From: Rhabdophis nuchalis
Taxonomy: Eukaryota > Chordata > Lepidosauria > Squamata > Natricidae
Direction: 5' to 3'
DNA length: 64,000 nt
NCBI GenBank assembly: GCA_039707465.1
Contig: CM077645.1
Span: forward strand, 148,300,503 to 148,364,502
The position numbers and the translations under genes were made by a program. Below are positions 43,434-56,680 of this stretch, one piece after another. The notes beneath the pieces were generated by a model. That model had not been told where the DNA came from. It saw only the letters and a program-made list of their open reading frames with translations, and did not search any database. Each line of letters starts with the position of its first letter. Position 1 is the first letter of the stretch.

Positions 43434-43699
43434 CTTTGATGGTTCAGTTTATAATCTGACATGCCTACATAATGTAGGATCATGACTTTCCTTATTTTCG
43501 TAATGCTGTTTCATTGCTGCTTTCTATTGGCTTAACCTTTATTGATATAGTTTTTAAATCTCTCCAGAAAATTACATTATCAATTAGATTAGAAATATAA
43601 TAAAATTATAAATAAATGTAGCCAAAGATTCCAAAGAGAATCAGTGAACTTTAAAGTACATTTTTCAAGAGGAAAGGCAGTTATTGACACCTTGTAATA

Positions 43700-44109
43700 A
43701 AGAGGTAATCCTCAACTTACGACCACAATTGAATTGAACCCCAAATTTGCATTGCTAAGCAAGACTGTTGTTAAGTGAGCGTTACCTCACTTTATGACCT
43801 TTCTCGTCATAGTTGTTAAGTGAATCACTGCAGTTGTTCAGTTAGTATCAAAGTTGTTAAGTAAATCTGGCTTCCCCATTGACTTTGCTTGTCAGAAGGT
43901 CACAAAAGGGGATCACATGACCATGGGACATTGCAACCATCATAAATACATACCAGTTGCCACATATCTTAATTTTGATCATGTGACCATGGGGATGCTG
44001 CAATGACCATTAAGTGTGACAAAAGATTAATAAGTCATGTTTTCAATGCAGTTGTGACTTCGAACAGTCACTACCATTAAGTGAATTGTTGTAATTTGAG
44101 GACTAGCTG
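43700..44109 (+). mobile_element. Tigger-like MITE, copy 3
   Basis: Ends gaggtaatcctcaacttac and gtaatttgaggactagctg, with the family interior gttgttaagtgaatcactgc. Terminal bases have diverged. Confidence 0.78.
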
Positions 44110-44187
44110 TAATTAAAGCTTGAAAGTAGAATTTGCTTAATTAAAGGGTAGCACCTTAAAAAAAATCTGTTAATGATGTGAATTTAA

Positions 44188-44500
44188 GATTTATTGCATT
44201 TATATACCGCCCTATCTCCCTTTCGGGACTCAGGGCGGTGTACAGCCAACAGTAAAAATGAGTAATATAAAACTTAAGATCAAATGTTAAGATATAATTA
44301 AATAAATTGGCCTGCCAAATTAAAAACCCCTACTAAAATCAATTTATTGCACCAAATGTACCAGATTCTTAAAACAATTCCTTGTTTAAAAAAAAACACC
44401 TGGGAAAAATGAAAAGGAGTGCAGCAGATGGGGGTGGGGGAGCGATATAGATAAAATAGGTCCCAAAAATAGGCTTTCCCCACCGCAAACCAACAGCTCT
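44188..44500 (-). mobile_element. L2-like LINE 3' UTR
   Basis: The reversed 3' end is tttatataccgccctatctc, cgggactcagggcggtgtac, followed by A-rich UTR sequence. No frame left. Confidence 0.7.
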
Positions 44501-44532
44501 CTCAAACTCATTCAGGAGAAAGGTGATACAAA

Positions 44533-44924
44533 TACAGGTAGTCCTCAACTTACAACAGTTCCTTTAGTGACTGTTCAAAGTTACAATGGCTCTGAAAAAA
44601 GTGGCTAATTTCTGTTTTTCACAGTTACGACCTTTGCAGCATCCCCTTGATCATGTGACCAAAATCCAGACGCTTGGCCACTGGTTCATACCTACGACGG
44701 TTGCGGTGTCCCGGGGTCATGTTTTATGACCTTCTGATAGGCAGAGTCAACGGGAAAGCCAGATTTACTTAACAACTATGCTACCAATTTAACAACTGCA
44801 CCGATTCATTTAACAACTGTGGCAAGAAGGTTCTTAAGATAGGGCAAAACTCACTTAACAGATGTCTCACTTAGCAACAGAAATGTCAGGCTCAATTGTA
44901 GTCGTAAGTCGAGGACTGCCTGAA
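44533..44924 (+). mobile_element. Tigger-like MITE, copy 4
   Basis: Starts caggtagtcctcaacttac (44535, preceded by TA) and ends agtcgaggactgcctg (44922). The right TA has mutated. Confidence 0.82.
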
Positions 44925-45260
44925 TATGCAATCCTTTAAAGCATGCATATGAGTAAGTAACAAGGAGTTTCTTCTAAAGTGAAAAACAGTGCCATCCTAA
45001 AGCAGTTCACACAACAAAATTATAAGGGTATATTGAAACAAAATAAGTGAGGTGGAATGACACTGAATCAGGTAAAGCCATCTAGGTGGTACTTCTACAA
45101 TAAGATAAAAGTAATTATAGACTGTCCTAAACTTTCAGTTCAGTTGTCTAGCTGCTACTGGTTGCATGGCTCCATGGAAAATGGAAGTCAATGTTACGAA
45201 AACAATCACTAAGAGCAGTATTTGGAAACATTCTGATATTTAATATATAATATATATATA

Positions 45261-45634
45261 TCTTCTTTGTGGCACCCTGAGATATCGGAACATGATAGCA
45301 GTGTTCCGATATCTCAGAGGGTGCCACAAAGAAGAGCGAGTCAAACTATTCTCCAAGGCACCCGGGGGCAGGACAAGAAGCAATGGGTGGAAACTAATCA
45401 AGGAGAAAAGCAACTTAGAACTAAGGAGAAATTTCCTGACAGTTAGAAAAATTAACCTCTGGAACAGCTTGCCTCCAGAAGTTGGGAATGCCCCAACCCT
45501 GAAAGTCTTTAAAAAGATGTTAGATAGCCATTTGTCTGAAATGGTATAAGGTTCCTGCCCACGCAGGGGGTTGGCCTAGAAGACCTACAAGGTCCCTTCC
45601 AACTCTGCTATTGTATTGTATTGTATTGTATATA
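45261..45634 (+). mobile_element. CR1 LINE 3' end with 5' snap-back
   Basis: The frame 45292-45549 carries the CR1 C-terminus (FRYLRGCHKEERVKLFSKAP, NFLTVRKINLWNSLPPEVG). The 3' UTR ends with ATTGT repeats (45611-45634). Its first bases are preceded by an inverted copy of themselves (45261-45291 against 45303-45335), forming a palindrome at the 5' junction. Confidence 0.88.
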
Positions 45635-45639
45635 ATATG

Positions 45640-47970
45640 TCTTCTGGTGAGAACTATATTGTAAAGCTCACAGACTTATTTATAAGAACCCAGGTAAGGC
45701 TAGATAAGTCTTTGGGTCACCAAAGGCAATTGTGAGAAATGATTGGCATTATTATCTAATTGTTCACTGCACCTGTTTCTTTTTCAATAATAATTTTATT
45801 AAGAATTGCAATTAAAGAAATAAAAACCAATACAAACTAAACAAAAGGGGAAAAAAGAAAGTGCAGAAGAGAAAAAATAGAAAAGGAAAAAAGTATAAAG
45901 AAAAAGAAAAGAAATAAAGAAATGACTCCTTTCACCACAAGTATAATTAATTTTAGTAACTTATCACCTTATAAAATACAAAGCATGATCTCAAGAAGAC
46001 ATTCCATTGCTTATCTGTAAGCAAGTTCTTATGTTGCTCATTCAGTCCGGATCAACAAAAATCCATTAAGAGTTACCAGAAATAACATACCTATTTTAAC
46101 CTTGATCAAATAAACCAACTGCCTATTCCTCCTTTTTACCTTTAACAATCTTTAGTTCCTTCAAATAATGTCCTAGAACTTGATTTCTTTATTCCTTCTC
46201 ACAAAGTTCTTCAGAGCTTTAACAAGCTTCTTTTGTAAATCCAATATAGAAAAGCTTTCCAGGTCAATCTTTTGGATTTTTTATCTGTATATCCCTTTTA
46301 ATTAAGACATCCAATTTCATTTCTATGTCCAGTGTTCCATCTTTTCATTCTTGTAGTCTCTCATTTTTAAATCCACTTTCAGATCAGTCTTGCTCAGTAT
46401 AACTTGATTCTCTTCCATAACATCTTTCGAACACAGTCTAACTATAGACACAGATACTCTTAAAAGTCATTTCTGGTGCCATTATTCACAAATATCCTTT
46501 GATATGCTCCATGTTAAAATATTTTGCTCCATTCTATATCAGTAAGACAAATTTAAATGTTCTTCTCCTTCAAAGGTAATTTTTAGTTCCTTCTGGTTTA
46601 GTTCCTTCTAGTGTCCAACCTTCAAAGTCACATCCTATCATTTTTTTAAAAAGGGAATTCAAAACAAAAAGCATTTTTCCATGAAAAGGATTACTATCCA
46701 TTCCAAAACCTTATTTTAAATCCATCTGGACCCTTACTCCATTCATAACTTTTGAAAATCAAAGTTGTAATCAGTCCTTTTCTGTTCATTCCCCAAATTG
46801 TCTTTAACATCTTTACACTTGTTATTTCAAACTTATTTTGCTAAGGATTGAAGAAAATTCACCTGATGCTATAAAACATATTACTCCAAAGGTTTCTAAA
46901 AGCTGAGAAGTAGTTAACAAGCAATTTCTGAAAATGATATGTGAAGCCAGTGTCCTTTTGACTGAGCTCACCACAGATCAAGCAAAAATAATAATAATAA
47001 TTATTCCCTCATCATCCAGAGCTTTAAGCCTGCTAGAGACAACTATTATGCAGAAATAACTGTATGGAGCGCTTGTGGGCAATCTGAAGTCCTCTCCTTT
47101 TAATTGCTGGTTCTTTATTCCACTATAATTCTTGGCTCTACTTTTAGCAAAGCCATCTTCAGTTCACCATTTCTTTCCAAAAAGTCCCACTTTAGCTGTG
47201 TTGAAGTATTTACAGTGGTGCTACCTATTCTGCCTCTCCTGGCTATTTCTTCATTCAGCTGTATTATGGTAGTTTCTTCCCTTTCAATGGAGCATGCCAT
47301 TTGAATAGTGAGCCTAAGTACATTTACTTGGAAGCCAGTGTTAAGCCAGAGAGATTTACTTCCAAGTGTTGGGTCTTTAGGATCAAGAAGCTGCCAAATG
47401 AAACAGCTGCAGGGACTGGAAGTTGTACTCTTCTGCCTGTAATTTGGTGTGGAATATCTTTGGCCGCTGATAGTTGGCCTGCTGCTGAAAACTGTCATTT
47501 TGGGGCCTTCATTTTAGTTCCCTCGATGATGCATGGTTATGAGAATTTAACCAGGCTGTTGCATTTCTTTTAGGACTATTAAATTTTATGTTTCACTGAA
47601 TGTTTGGTGTGAAAGATGTCATCTGTTTTAACTGATGACTGTTTCTTGTGTACAAAAGCAAAATGTAGACTTTGCAAAGCATGTTGAATAGCAGAGCATC
47701 TTATATGCAAATCAATTCAGGAGTTAGAATTGGAGTTCACCATGAATTAGTCCTGAAATATGCTCTCAAGTCTAAAAGTGTTGTCTGGAAAGGATATGAC
47801 CTTGAGTTATTTGGGTGTCTGAACCTGTCCCTATTCTGTAAAGAGAATCCCAATGAATTGGCAACTAAAACCTCAATGCTGGAAAAAAAAATGGTGGTTC
47901 TTATTTTGCCTTTTATGACTATCCCTCCCCTCATTTCCTATACCCACTGCCTAAAATAAACACTTTGCTC
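45640..47970. other. Intron 2 sequence, no exon; possible old LINE
   Basis: 45777-46870 is A/T-asymmetric and looks like the reversed 3' UTR of an old LINE, but I cannot name it. The rest is unique-looking. No coding exon supported. Confidence 0.4.
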
Positions 47971-48007
47971 TAAGGGTCTGTAGAGATTTTCTGCCATCCA
48001 GGTCATG

Positions 48008-48782
48008 GTTGTCCCAAAGATGCTTTCTCAGGAGGCAATTGGACTTCGTTTTCTTTGAAGACCTTTTGCTTCTGATCTTCAGCTCTGACAGGATGGTGGA
48101 GAATGGAAAGATTTATATTCCTTGCAGACAGCTGGCCATTTGCATCCTTTTAGGGCAGGGGTAGGCATGGTGAGGGTGGGCATGGCCAGCTCAATGTCAC
48201 TCATGTTGGCACCTGTGATGGCCTGAGCACTCTGCCAGCAGGCTGCAACAGACTCCTGCACTCCTCTGCCAGAGAAAACGGAGCTCAGTCGAGAGGGCCA
48301 CATACAGCCCTCTCAAGCTCTGTTTTTCGCTGGCAGAGGCACTGCAAGCTGGTCCTTCACTGTTTCCAGGATGGCCCCATGGGCCACATCAAAGCACCCT
48401 GTGGGCTGGATCCGGCTCCTGGGCCTTGAGTATGACACCCCTGTTTTAGAGGGTCTTTAAATTACTTGGAGATTTATCTGTGTCCTCATGGTCAGCTGAG
48501 TAGTGCTCCTGATTCCTGTAAGTCTGCAATTCCCCCCTCCCCCCCTGGAAATCCATTCCTACTACTCTTGTGGCCCTGAGGACACAGATAAACCTCAAAG
48601 TGCTTCAAAGACCCTCTAAAAGGATGCAAATGACCAGCTGTCTGCAAGGAATATAAATCCTTCCCTTCCCCACTATCCTGTCAGAGCTGAAGAAGCTTCT
48701 TGGATGAGGAGCAAAACTTCTTCCAAAGAAAAAACAAGAAAGTCCAGTTGCCTCCTTAAAAAGCACCTTTGGGGCACTTCGC
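48008..48782. mobile_element. Long inverted-repeat element interrupted by a hAT MITE
   Basis: The left arm (48008-48155 plus 48444-48530) and right arm (about 48550-48782) are inverted copies. Shared phrases include aaagatgctttctcaggagg, tcagctctgacaggatgg, atattccttgcagacagctg and tttatctgtgtcctca. The left arm is split by a hAT-like insert. The class is uncertain; a Penelope-like or fold-back element is possible. Confidence 0.75.
48148..48451 (+). mobile_element. hAT-like MITE inside the inverted-repeat element
   Basis: The element is 48156-48443, starting caggggtaggcatgg and ending gagtatgacacccctg. Duplications are ttttaggg and ttttagag (7 of 8). Confidence 0.82.
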
Positions 48783-49149
48783 TCTAATGAAAGGACCAGC
48801 CAGGTATTAACAGTACCACAATTGTGTCCTTGAGCACATGCAGAATGCTTTCCTGATCTTTATACATTTGAGGTCTTCAGAGCTCATTGGCGCATCATTA
48901 TGAAGCTCTTTCCATTGACACGTATTCAATTTTGCAACTCCCAGGCTAACAATGAATCAGTTCCAGACTTGTAAGCAATTCCAAGAATTCCGTAAGAGCA
49001 GTGACAGCAACAAAATATGAATAGTAAAAGGCATGCCTGGGATGCAATTGTATCTGTAAACAACTGCTTTGTCCTCTTTTCTCCCTTCCAAATAATAATA
49101 ATAAAACACAGAATTACATTATGTTAATAGTAGGAGTAATTATCACCCC

Positions 49150-50110
49150 ACCTCCCCCAATAGCTCGCCCCTTGTCACGACAGACACGTGGTCCCGACTG
49201 CTCATGACTTCTGGTGGCTTGTCACAAGGCTCGTGGCGGGGGCTGCAACACCTTGTAATTTACGAGCCCTCCGAACTGTTGGTGGAGTCCAGCGCTTGGT
49301 TGCCGCTTGTAATAAATAACGAGGCCCGGAGAAGGCGGAAAGGGCGTCTCTCCTGTTGTATTTCTGCCGTAATTGCGTCTCCCGAAGGCGAACTAAATCT
49401 TCCCGGAGCTTCTTTCGACACGAGAGAGAGAGAGAGAGAGAGATCTGAGGGAGGAGGGGCGGCCTGGCGGAATGCGCCTGGTTCTAATTGCGGAATGTAG
49501 GGCAAGGCTTCCGCTCCGCCCCCGCCTCCTCCGCCCCTCCCCTCCCCCGAGCCTGGCTGGCTGGCGGCTTGTGGCTCTCCCGTTGTTATTTCTGCAGGAT
49601 CCCAAGCAGACATTTCTCCTCTAGGGAGTTTTCCAATCTGGTGGGGAGGGGGAGACGGGTGGTGGGTGGGTCAAGCGCACCCGTGTCGGCGCACTGTCTG
49701 CTTCGTGTGTTATGCTGTGAGGAGGCGGTAGTGGCGGCCTCCCCGCAAGGCTTCGTCAGTCTTGCCTGCCTTCTTTCTTCCCTCGCACTTTCTTCCTTTC
49801 CTCCTCCCTCGCGCGCAGCCTTTCTCCTCAACAAGGCCTTTCGGTGTCGAAACGATTAAAAAAAGGAGCTTTTAACAGCCGAGAAAAACGGAAGGCGGTG
49901 CATTTCCGCGCCTTTCCCCCCCCCTCTTTTTTGGGGGGGGGGTCAGGGGTTGGGAAAGGAGAACGTCCAGCGTTTCGATTCCTCGTTTCGGTGCCGCTGC
50001 CTGGACACACCTTTTTCCAGAGCAAGGCTTTTTTTCTGTTTGCGCTTCTGAACAACACTGTGGTAGTAGAAATAGGCTTGGCTTCCGAATAACGAGGACG
50101 GCAACATGGA
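49150..50110. promoter_or_regulatory. GC-rich CpG block within NRN1 intron 2
   Basis: Non-repetitive CpG-rich sequence with a GA run (49423-49441), surrounded by AT-rich intron. It could be an intronic enhancer or an alternative promoter. No exon recognised. Confidence 0.35.
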
Positions 50111-50114
50111 AGCG

Positions 50115-51860
50115 TGTGAAAGATTTTCGGCAGCCGATTCCACAGTCCGGCTTGTTTCAAGCGAAACGGTTTCCTTCCCTCTTTCCCTCTCTCCAGATAC
50201 AACTCGTTACAATCGGGATGCAATTTGGTCAAAGCGCAGTTTTCCCAGTCTCTTTTATCTAGAAAATTGCTCCGGTGGCACCCAACGTAATTTATTTCCA
50301 AACAAGTCAAATGTTCGTTACTAATGTGAAGCTCACAAACAGTCCTAAAAAAAACCAAAAGCCCCATACATGTAGGCTAATATGCTCAGAGGTAAGACTC
50401 GATGAATCCAATCAGTTGCATTTAATTCCCATTAAATCTCTTTTTAAGATTGAAGTCTTAATGCTGCAAGTAAATTCCATTCGATTATTTGCAGTATGCT
50501 CCAAGGTCAATACAGTCTGTGTCAGAAATAAGTCCAGTTGAAATTGGATGGGATGACTTCCACAAACACATGAGGGAGATCTGGCAGCATATTGAGTTTC
50601 CATTTAAATATTTGATTGGCTTAATATATTTATGCAGGATTGAAACTGATTATTTCAAGATAGCCTGTTTCCAAATTTAGAAATGCAACCTTCGAAATCA
50701 ACAACGCGCAAGCAACAATCCTGCCCATTCCTCCACAAGTCAGTTTCTGAATTTAGATGGGACACAAAAGATGGTTTCTCCCATTTCCTCAGGGAAACTG
50801 ACTATCTTAGCAGCTTCATCAGAGATAAAAGAGCTTGAAAGTGCCTTGTGGTTTTTCAGAATTGCATCATAGCACACCACCGTAAGACAAAATAATGTAT
50901 GGCAGCATGGCTATAAATGGCTAGCCATGATGATGTCTTGAAAGATGCGTGGGATGAAGGAAAGATCTGGATTTGAATTTGATTCTGTATTATAGTAACT
51001 CTAACATGGAAGGAAAACATCAGCATAATTATTCTAGTTAATATGTCAAATTAGAGTACCCTGTCCAGAAAAAAAATGATCCAAAAATAGGTTACTATTA
51101 CATTGCTATGTTGCTTAACAAAAAATTGGTTCGTATTTAAGAAGCATGTCAAAGCGTTACTGATTCTTTCATTAATTATGGGTAAATATTCTTTCCTACT
51201 CCATTCCAAAAATTATTCGGAAAGAGGTAAACTTATATATAGCATTAACTTATAGTCAAAGTAGGCAGAAAAGCCAATGGAAAAAATAGAGTCAGCCAAT
51301 CCAGGGGCTGTTAAGCGCTTTGTCTCAAGCGTGCACATTTTGTTGGAAGTAAGCACCTGGTCATCAATAGTATACAGCTGGCTCTGTTTTTTTTTTTTTT
51401 TATGTCAAGGAAAAAATGGAGTAGAGAAAAAAATTACTGCAGCAGAAGTCTCTGATAATTTGGGGCCCAGTTCATTGTAATGTAAATCTATTAAAATATC
51501 TTCAATTTCTACTGTCTTTAATAAGATGTGAACTGCCCAGAAAATCATATGTATTTGAAAATAAATTTCCCTGAAATCTGGCTGATTTTATTTCCAATAA
51601 TCTGTGCTTATTTTGGGTGGGTTGGTGGTTTCAAACAATAGCAAGGATGCATGGCGATTACATCAAACAGTTTTGTCTGCCTATTATGGTTATTCTTGAT
51701 GGGCAAGAATGGGCAAAAAAACCCTGTCTCCTGAGGGTTAAGTTTATAAACCCCTATGAAATATCTGTTTTTGCAAGCTAATTGACTTTCTTTTGCTTAT
51801 ACCTAACTACAACAGCAAATGACTTCCAAAGAAAAATATAGGTAATTTTATAAGTATTAA
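50115..51860. other. Intron 2 sequence without recognised features
   Basis: AT-rich; a poly(T) run lies at 51388-51402. Open frames are short and unlike known proteins. Confidence 0.4.
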
Positions 51861-51943
51861 AAATTACAATAACCATTTTAGAGTAACCATACAGATAAAC
51901 ACACACAAACTGGAAACAACTGTAAAAGCATAATGGAACCTAC

Positions 51944-52088
51944 CGGCAGATTGTTTCGAGATTTTTCTTGTCATCCAGGTCTTGCGGATAGTTGGCAATG
52001 TTTTGGCCCATCTTGACCACGCAATCCGAGAAGCCCTTAAAAACTGCATCGCACTTGCTCGCTTCTTTGACTGCCTGCACCAGGTATG
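51944..52088 (-). CDS. NRN1: Neuritin coding exon 2
   Basis: Encodes residues 20-66 plus the parts of A19 and R67 that span the splices. The motif order is [12 protein letters not shown] (end of the signal peptide and first cysteine), [15 protein letters not shown]-type sequence [11 protein letters not shown], and NLETIC. The cysteines C31, C41 and C66 match the neuritin pattern. The acceptor is ctccag (52094-52089) and the donor GTAGGT follows at 51943. Reading frame and length (145 bp) agree with exon 2 of vertebrate NRN1. Confidence 0.97.
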
Positions 52089-54230
52089 CTGGAGAATAGA
52101 TCAGCACCATATCAGCTGGACAGCTCCCAACAAGATAGTAGCATGCTATACCCACCCCGTTTGATTCCAGAAAGTGCACCTTCCTTTCACCTTCACACAG
52201 CTACACCAAAGCTACAATAGGCGCAGGATCTGCTCTCCTAGTAGCTCTCTTCATCTAAAACCACCGCCACCCTTTTACATGAAACCGGAGAAGCTGCATT
52301 TGAAACGAAACACAGTGGGTCTAAAGACAGCTAGATCAAACTCTGCATTTAACTCTGCCTTAAGTGACCCACAAATAACTTAATTCACAAAACTATCTTT
52401 GCAACAATAGCAGTAGCAATTATTTTGGGTTATTTATATAGTTGTCTTAGAACCTGTTTTGAATTATTTTGAAGAGGTTTTTTTTTTTTTAATTTTCTGA
52501 ATAGTATTAGATTAAAATGAACAAACATCAACTTCTGAAATGTTGTATTGATTTCTGAACAGAGACAAATGGGTGAAACATTGTTGAGGTTGCTAAAACT
52601 GTCTCTTAAGTAGTTTTTCCAGTAATCTTCAGAATAGAGGGAACCATCCTAAAATAATTTCAAAACCAGAAAGTGTATAAACTGTACATTTGTCTATAGG
52701 GGATGAAGAACATATCTGGAAGTCATCAAATGTAGATAGATGTTGAAGTCCTATCTTTTATAAATTTCTTTCTGCAATCAAATCTCCCACCTGCCCCCTT
52801 CCATGTTGCTTCATGAGTTTAGTAGTTAGAAACATGTACCCCCTTTCCATCTGTTAACAAATGTGAGGTAGTGTGTGTAATACAAAGTGCGCTTATGCAA
52901 ATGATACTTATAAATGGGTTGTAAGTGTAAAGGAATATAAACAATGACTGACATACTGGATGCATGCTCAGTTCTTGTTTTCTGGTCACTCCTCCTCCAC
53001 TTTCCTGATTCTCCCATTCAGGTAGAGACAAAAATATCCTTTGGGGTCTCCCTCTGATTTATTCTCTACACTATTCGCCTTTGTCGCCTTTGAGGAGTTT
53101 CCCTACCAATCCAACCTTGTCTGTTCTGCTGTCCCTACCCACCACACACATCATTGATGCTGATTCCCTGCTATTCATCTTCTGCCTCTCACAAGGAGCC
53201 TAGAGTCTCATCGCAAGATCTTCAGGGAACCTGAAGCAAGGGCATCCTTTTCTGAGAAAGGTGATAATGTGACGTCCTTCCTTTTGGGTGCAACCCGTAT
53301 CAAAGTCAAGCTCTCATTCCCTGGCATGGTTTTGTTAGCATGCAAGATCCCTCCCCCAAAGATTAGGGTAGTCCTTCCCACCTGGTATTCTTCCGATCTC
53401 TTTGACTACACCACTCATGCTCAGCCAGAATGGTAGGAGTCCCATATGTCTGGCGAGGACTAGATTGGAAACATATTATCTTCAACCCATGGAACTTGAT
53501 GACAGAGTCTTATTTGATCACAATGGATCTGAAATGCACAGGTGGTAAAACAAATCTCTCCCGGTGGGGTGTGCATATGTAAATGAGAGGTAACTTGGTC
53601 ATTGTTGCTGTATGCTGGTCACTTGATTACATTGCTGAAAAATATGCACGCACAAACATAATCAAGCCCAATTTCTCTGGTTTTTTTTTTTTTTGAGAGC
53701 AGGTGAATGGATACAGAGCAGCATACGGGCAATTTATCCCTGTCAATCCTACAGCAAATGAAAGGGAATTAGTGACTTCTTGGTTTTTAAGGGATCGCCT
53801 GGCTCGATTCTGAGCAAACCATTAGCTATTCCCGTCCATATGCTTTAGCCTTCTGCAGCAATCTTAAAGCCCCTTCCAGCCCCGGGAAGGCAGGCGAAGA
53901 ACGGGCATTTGCAATCGGGAGAGGGGGATTTTTTTTCCACCCTAGAGATTTTCGTAGTAACCCTTTGGGAATGCGGTGCGTGCTCATGCGTGCATGTATT
54001 TAAAGTGGATGAGTAAAATATAGCCTCGTAATATCAAAGCTCAGCGCTGGATAGAACAACTCTCATCCCCGCCGAATTATATCGTTAGCTCAATTTAGTA
54101 ACCACCTCCCTCTTTTTTTTTTTAACTCACTCCCCCGCATCTCAAAACATTGCTAGACTGCAGGCGTTGGCTGCCATACCGAACCTACTAACCAATAACA
54201 TACACGAGAGACCAGTCCAAGAATAAACCC

Positions 54231-54320
54231 TTCCTTCCTTCCTTCCTTCCTTCCTTCCTTCCTTCCTTCCTTCCTTCCTTCCTTCCTTCCTTCCTTCCTT
54301 CCTTCCTTCCTTCCTTCCTT
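54231..54320 (+). repeat. (TTCC)n microsatellite in NRN1 intron 1
   Basis: A pure tract of about 90 bp, reading GGAA on the transcript. Confidence 0.98.
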
Positions 54321-56636
54321 GGCTGAGGCCTGGGCAAAGTGCCCCTTCCCAAAGCCCCTGGATTGTGTCTTCTCCCCAACCTTCCTACCTACAGACGGGT
54401 GCAAAGGGCAGCGGTGGACATCAGGGGAGAAGGGGCTAAATACTTGAACCTCGTTATTCCCACCTGTTCAGCGGCTTGGTCGACGTTGCCGTCGCCTGGG
54501 TAGAAAAGGGGCTACATCCCTGGAGGTTCTAAAAAGGACAGGGTTTTTTTTGGGGGGGGGGGGAAGGGGTGTGTGAAAGGATCTCGCCAGGGATTTCACT
54601 AGCAGCTGTCAGAAAAGGCCTTTTCCTGCGTGATTAACACGCAGCCAATTTGCACAGGCAAAAAAAGAAACCCACAAAGCCTGGGTCACACTGGCGAACC
54701 CGCGTGTTTGCCCCAATGCGGGATTCGATCCTCCTCTTTTTTTTAATGGACGGGTTAAAAAACTGGGATCTGGGGAAAGCGAGGTGGATGTATGTACAGG
54801 TCCAGCCTTCCCGATGCCCCGCTGCGTGTTTTCACATCCGCAGTCCCTCTGTCTTCTCTTCCCTACCTCTGCTTTTTAAACAACCTTGTTTCCCTGGGAA
54901 AGGTCAGCCATTCGGGATTCATTCCAAACATCCTGGTGCAAAGGGAGTGCAGGCCCTTGTTTTTTTTTTTTTGTTGTTTTCAAAAGCAGCTCTCCGGACA
55001 ATAATTCTACTACGAGGCTAGAATAAACCGGTTTTTTTTTTTTTTTTGTAACCAGGGGGGTAAAACAAAACAAAAAAAACTGAAAAACAAACGCGCAGCA
55101 GGGAAAGTTTATTATTCAATACTTCCATAACGGCTGGAAGTATAATAAAACCAAACACAAAGATAGCAAGAAATCGTAGCGCACGCGCATTGCACAAATT
55201 ACCCCCCCGCACCCCCCTCCTGCTGCCTATTTTCCTTGCATTTTGTGCGCCTCCGGTTTGAGCCTTTTCCAAATCCTTACGTGGGGGGAGGGGGAGAGGG
55301 GATACTTGCGGGCAAACGATCAAGGAACAAACGAACCCCTTCCTTTCCAGGATGGGTCGACACACTACCGCATCTCTCCCAGCCCAGAGGGAGAGGGAGG
55401 GAGACAGCAACGCCTATTTCTCGGGATAGAAACGCGCCAATTGCTTCTACAGAAACGGGGGATTCCAACAGTTAAAAACCACAACCGGGCGAAGCTGCGG
55501 AGAAGGGAAAAAGAAGGGGCGATCCTAAAGGCTGAACAATAAACGCCCAGCAAGATTTGCGGGTGGAACTGCAAATAATCTTCTTCGCTCTTCGCCCGGT
55601 TCCCCCCCACGTCGTCCCCCCCCTTAGAAAACTCAACCCGCTTCCAGGCCATTATTTTATGATTCTTTTCTAAAGGAGGAAGCGTCTACCAGAAGGGTCT
55701 CGCATCTCTCCCTTCTTTCTCCCCACGCCTGGCTTTCCAAAACGCTGCAGACATGGTCGGCGCAAGAGAAAAGCTGCGAGGGGAAATAAACCCGAAAGAG
55801 AGCAAGATTTGGGACAGGAAACCTCCGGGGAGGAGGAGGTAATAGGGGTTTGGGGGGGGGGGGAAGAGAGGGAAACAGATCGTAGAAAAGGGGGGCTGCG
55901 CGCGGACGTGTCCGTGTGTTTGTGCTTTGCAGTCCTTTTAAATCAAGCATCCTTGACAAAGCGTGGAAGGGCATGCTTTTCTGTGAAGCTGCCAACCGCA
56001 GCGGCTTTTGCCGATTTCTCTCTACCTCAAACACCCCCCCCCTTCACCCCCGCCTCACAACGCGCATCTCCTCTAAACAAGGCTCGGCGCAGAAGGGAAA
56101 GTGGTTCTAACTTCCAAGCGCCTCTACAACTGCAAAGCTTACGGGCGAAGCGAGGGTTTCTCAGGGAGGAAATCGGGGGGGATCTTAAGCTCTCTTTCAC
56201 CAACGCAAAGAGAAGCGCGCTCGTTTTAACACGCACACAGACACACACAACAAAACCTCGTCCCTAACAGAACTCCCCCCTCCCCTCCCTCAAATGTCTA
56301 TTTTTGAGCAAGACTTTTCGCGAGGGAAATAAGGAATGTATCCGACTGAAGCTCGGTTTGATTCCCTTTTGATTTGTTCCTTTCGATCTTTCCTCTCCCC
56401 TCTCCCCCCCCCCCCAACGATTTTAACACAGCATAAAATGCGTCTCAAATATCCGTTGACAGAACACCGCACCTGAGACAGAAACTTTGAACTGGCACGA
56501 TTTGTGTGCTCCTTTTGTTCGCAAAGCCACATCCGTAATCATCGGGCTACATGATTTGCGTCCTTTCTCATATCTCGGAGCGGGAGAGAATTTAGGTTCG
56601 GATAAATAGGGCTTTGCCGCTGTACAATCTTGCATA

Positions 56637-56639
<3 letters not shown>

Positions 56640-56679
<40 letters not shown>
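56640..56679 (+). repeat. (CA)n microsatellite in NRN1 intron 1
   Basis: About 20 CA units, GT-rich on the transcript. Confidence 0.97.

Positions 56680-56680
<1 letters not shown>

Larger units (their letters stand above)
40126..51943 (-). other. NRN1: NRN1 intron 2
   Basis: An 11.8-kb phase-2 intron. It contains hAT MITEs at 40247-40374, 40609-40828, 43321-43433 and 48156-48443, a three-copy tandem repeat (40226-41130), two TA-target MITEs, CR1 and L2-like pieces, an inverted-repeat element (48008-48782) and a GC-rich block (49150-50110). Donor GTAGGT is at 51943-51938. Confidence 0.93.
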
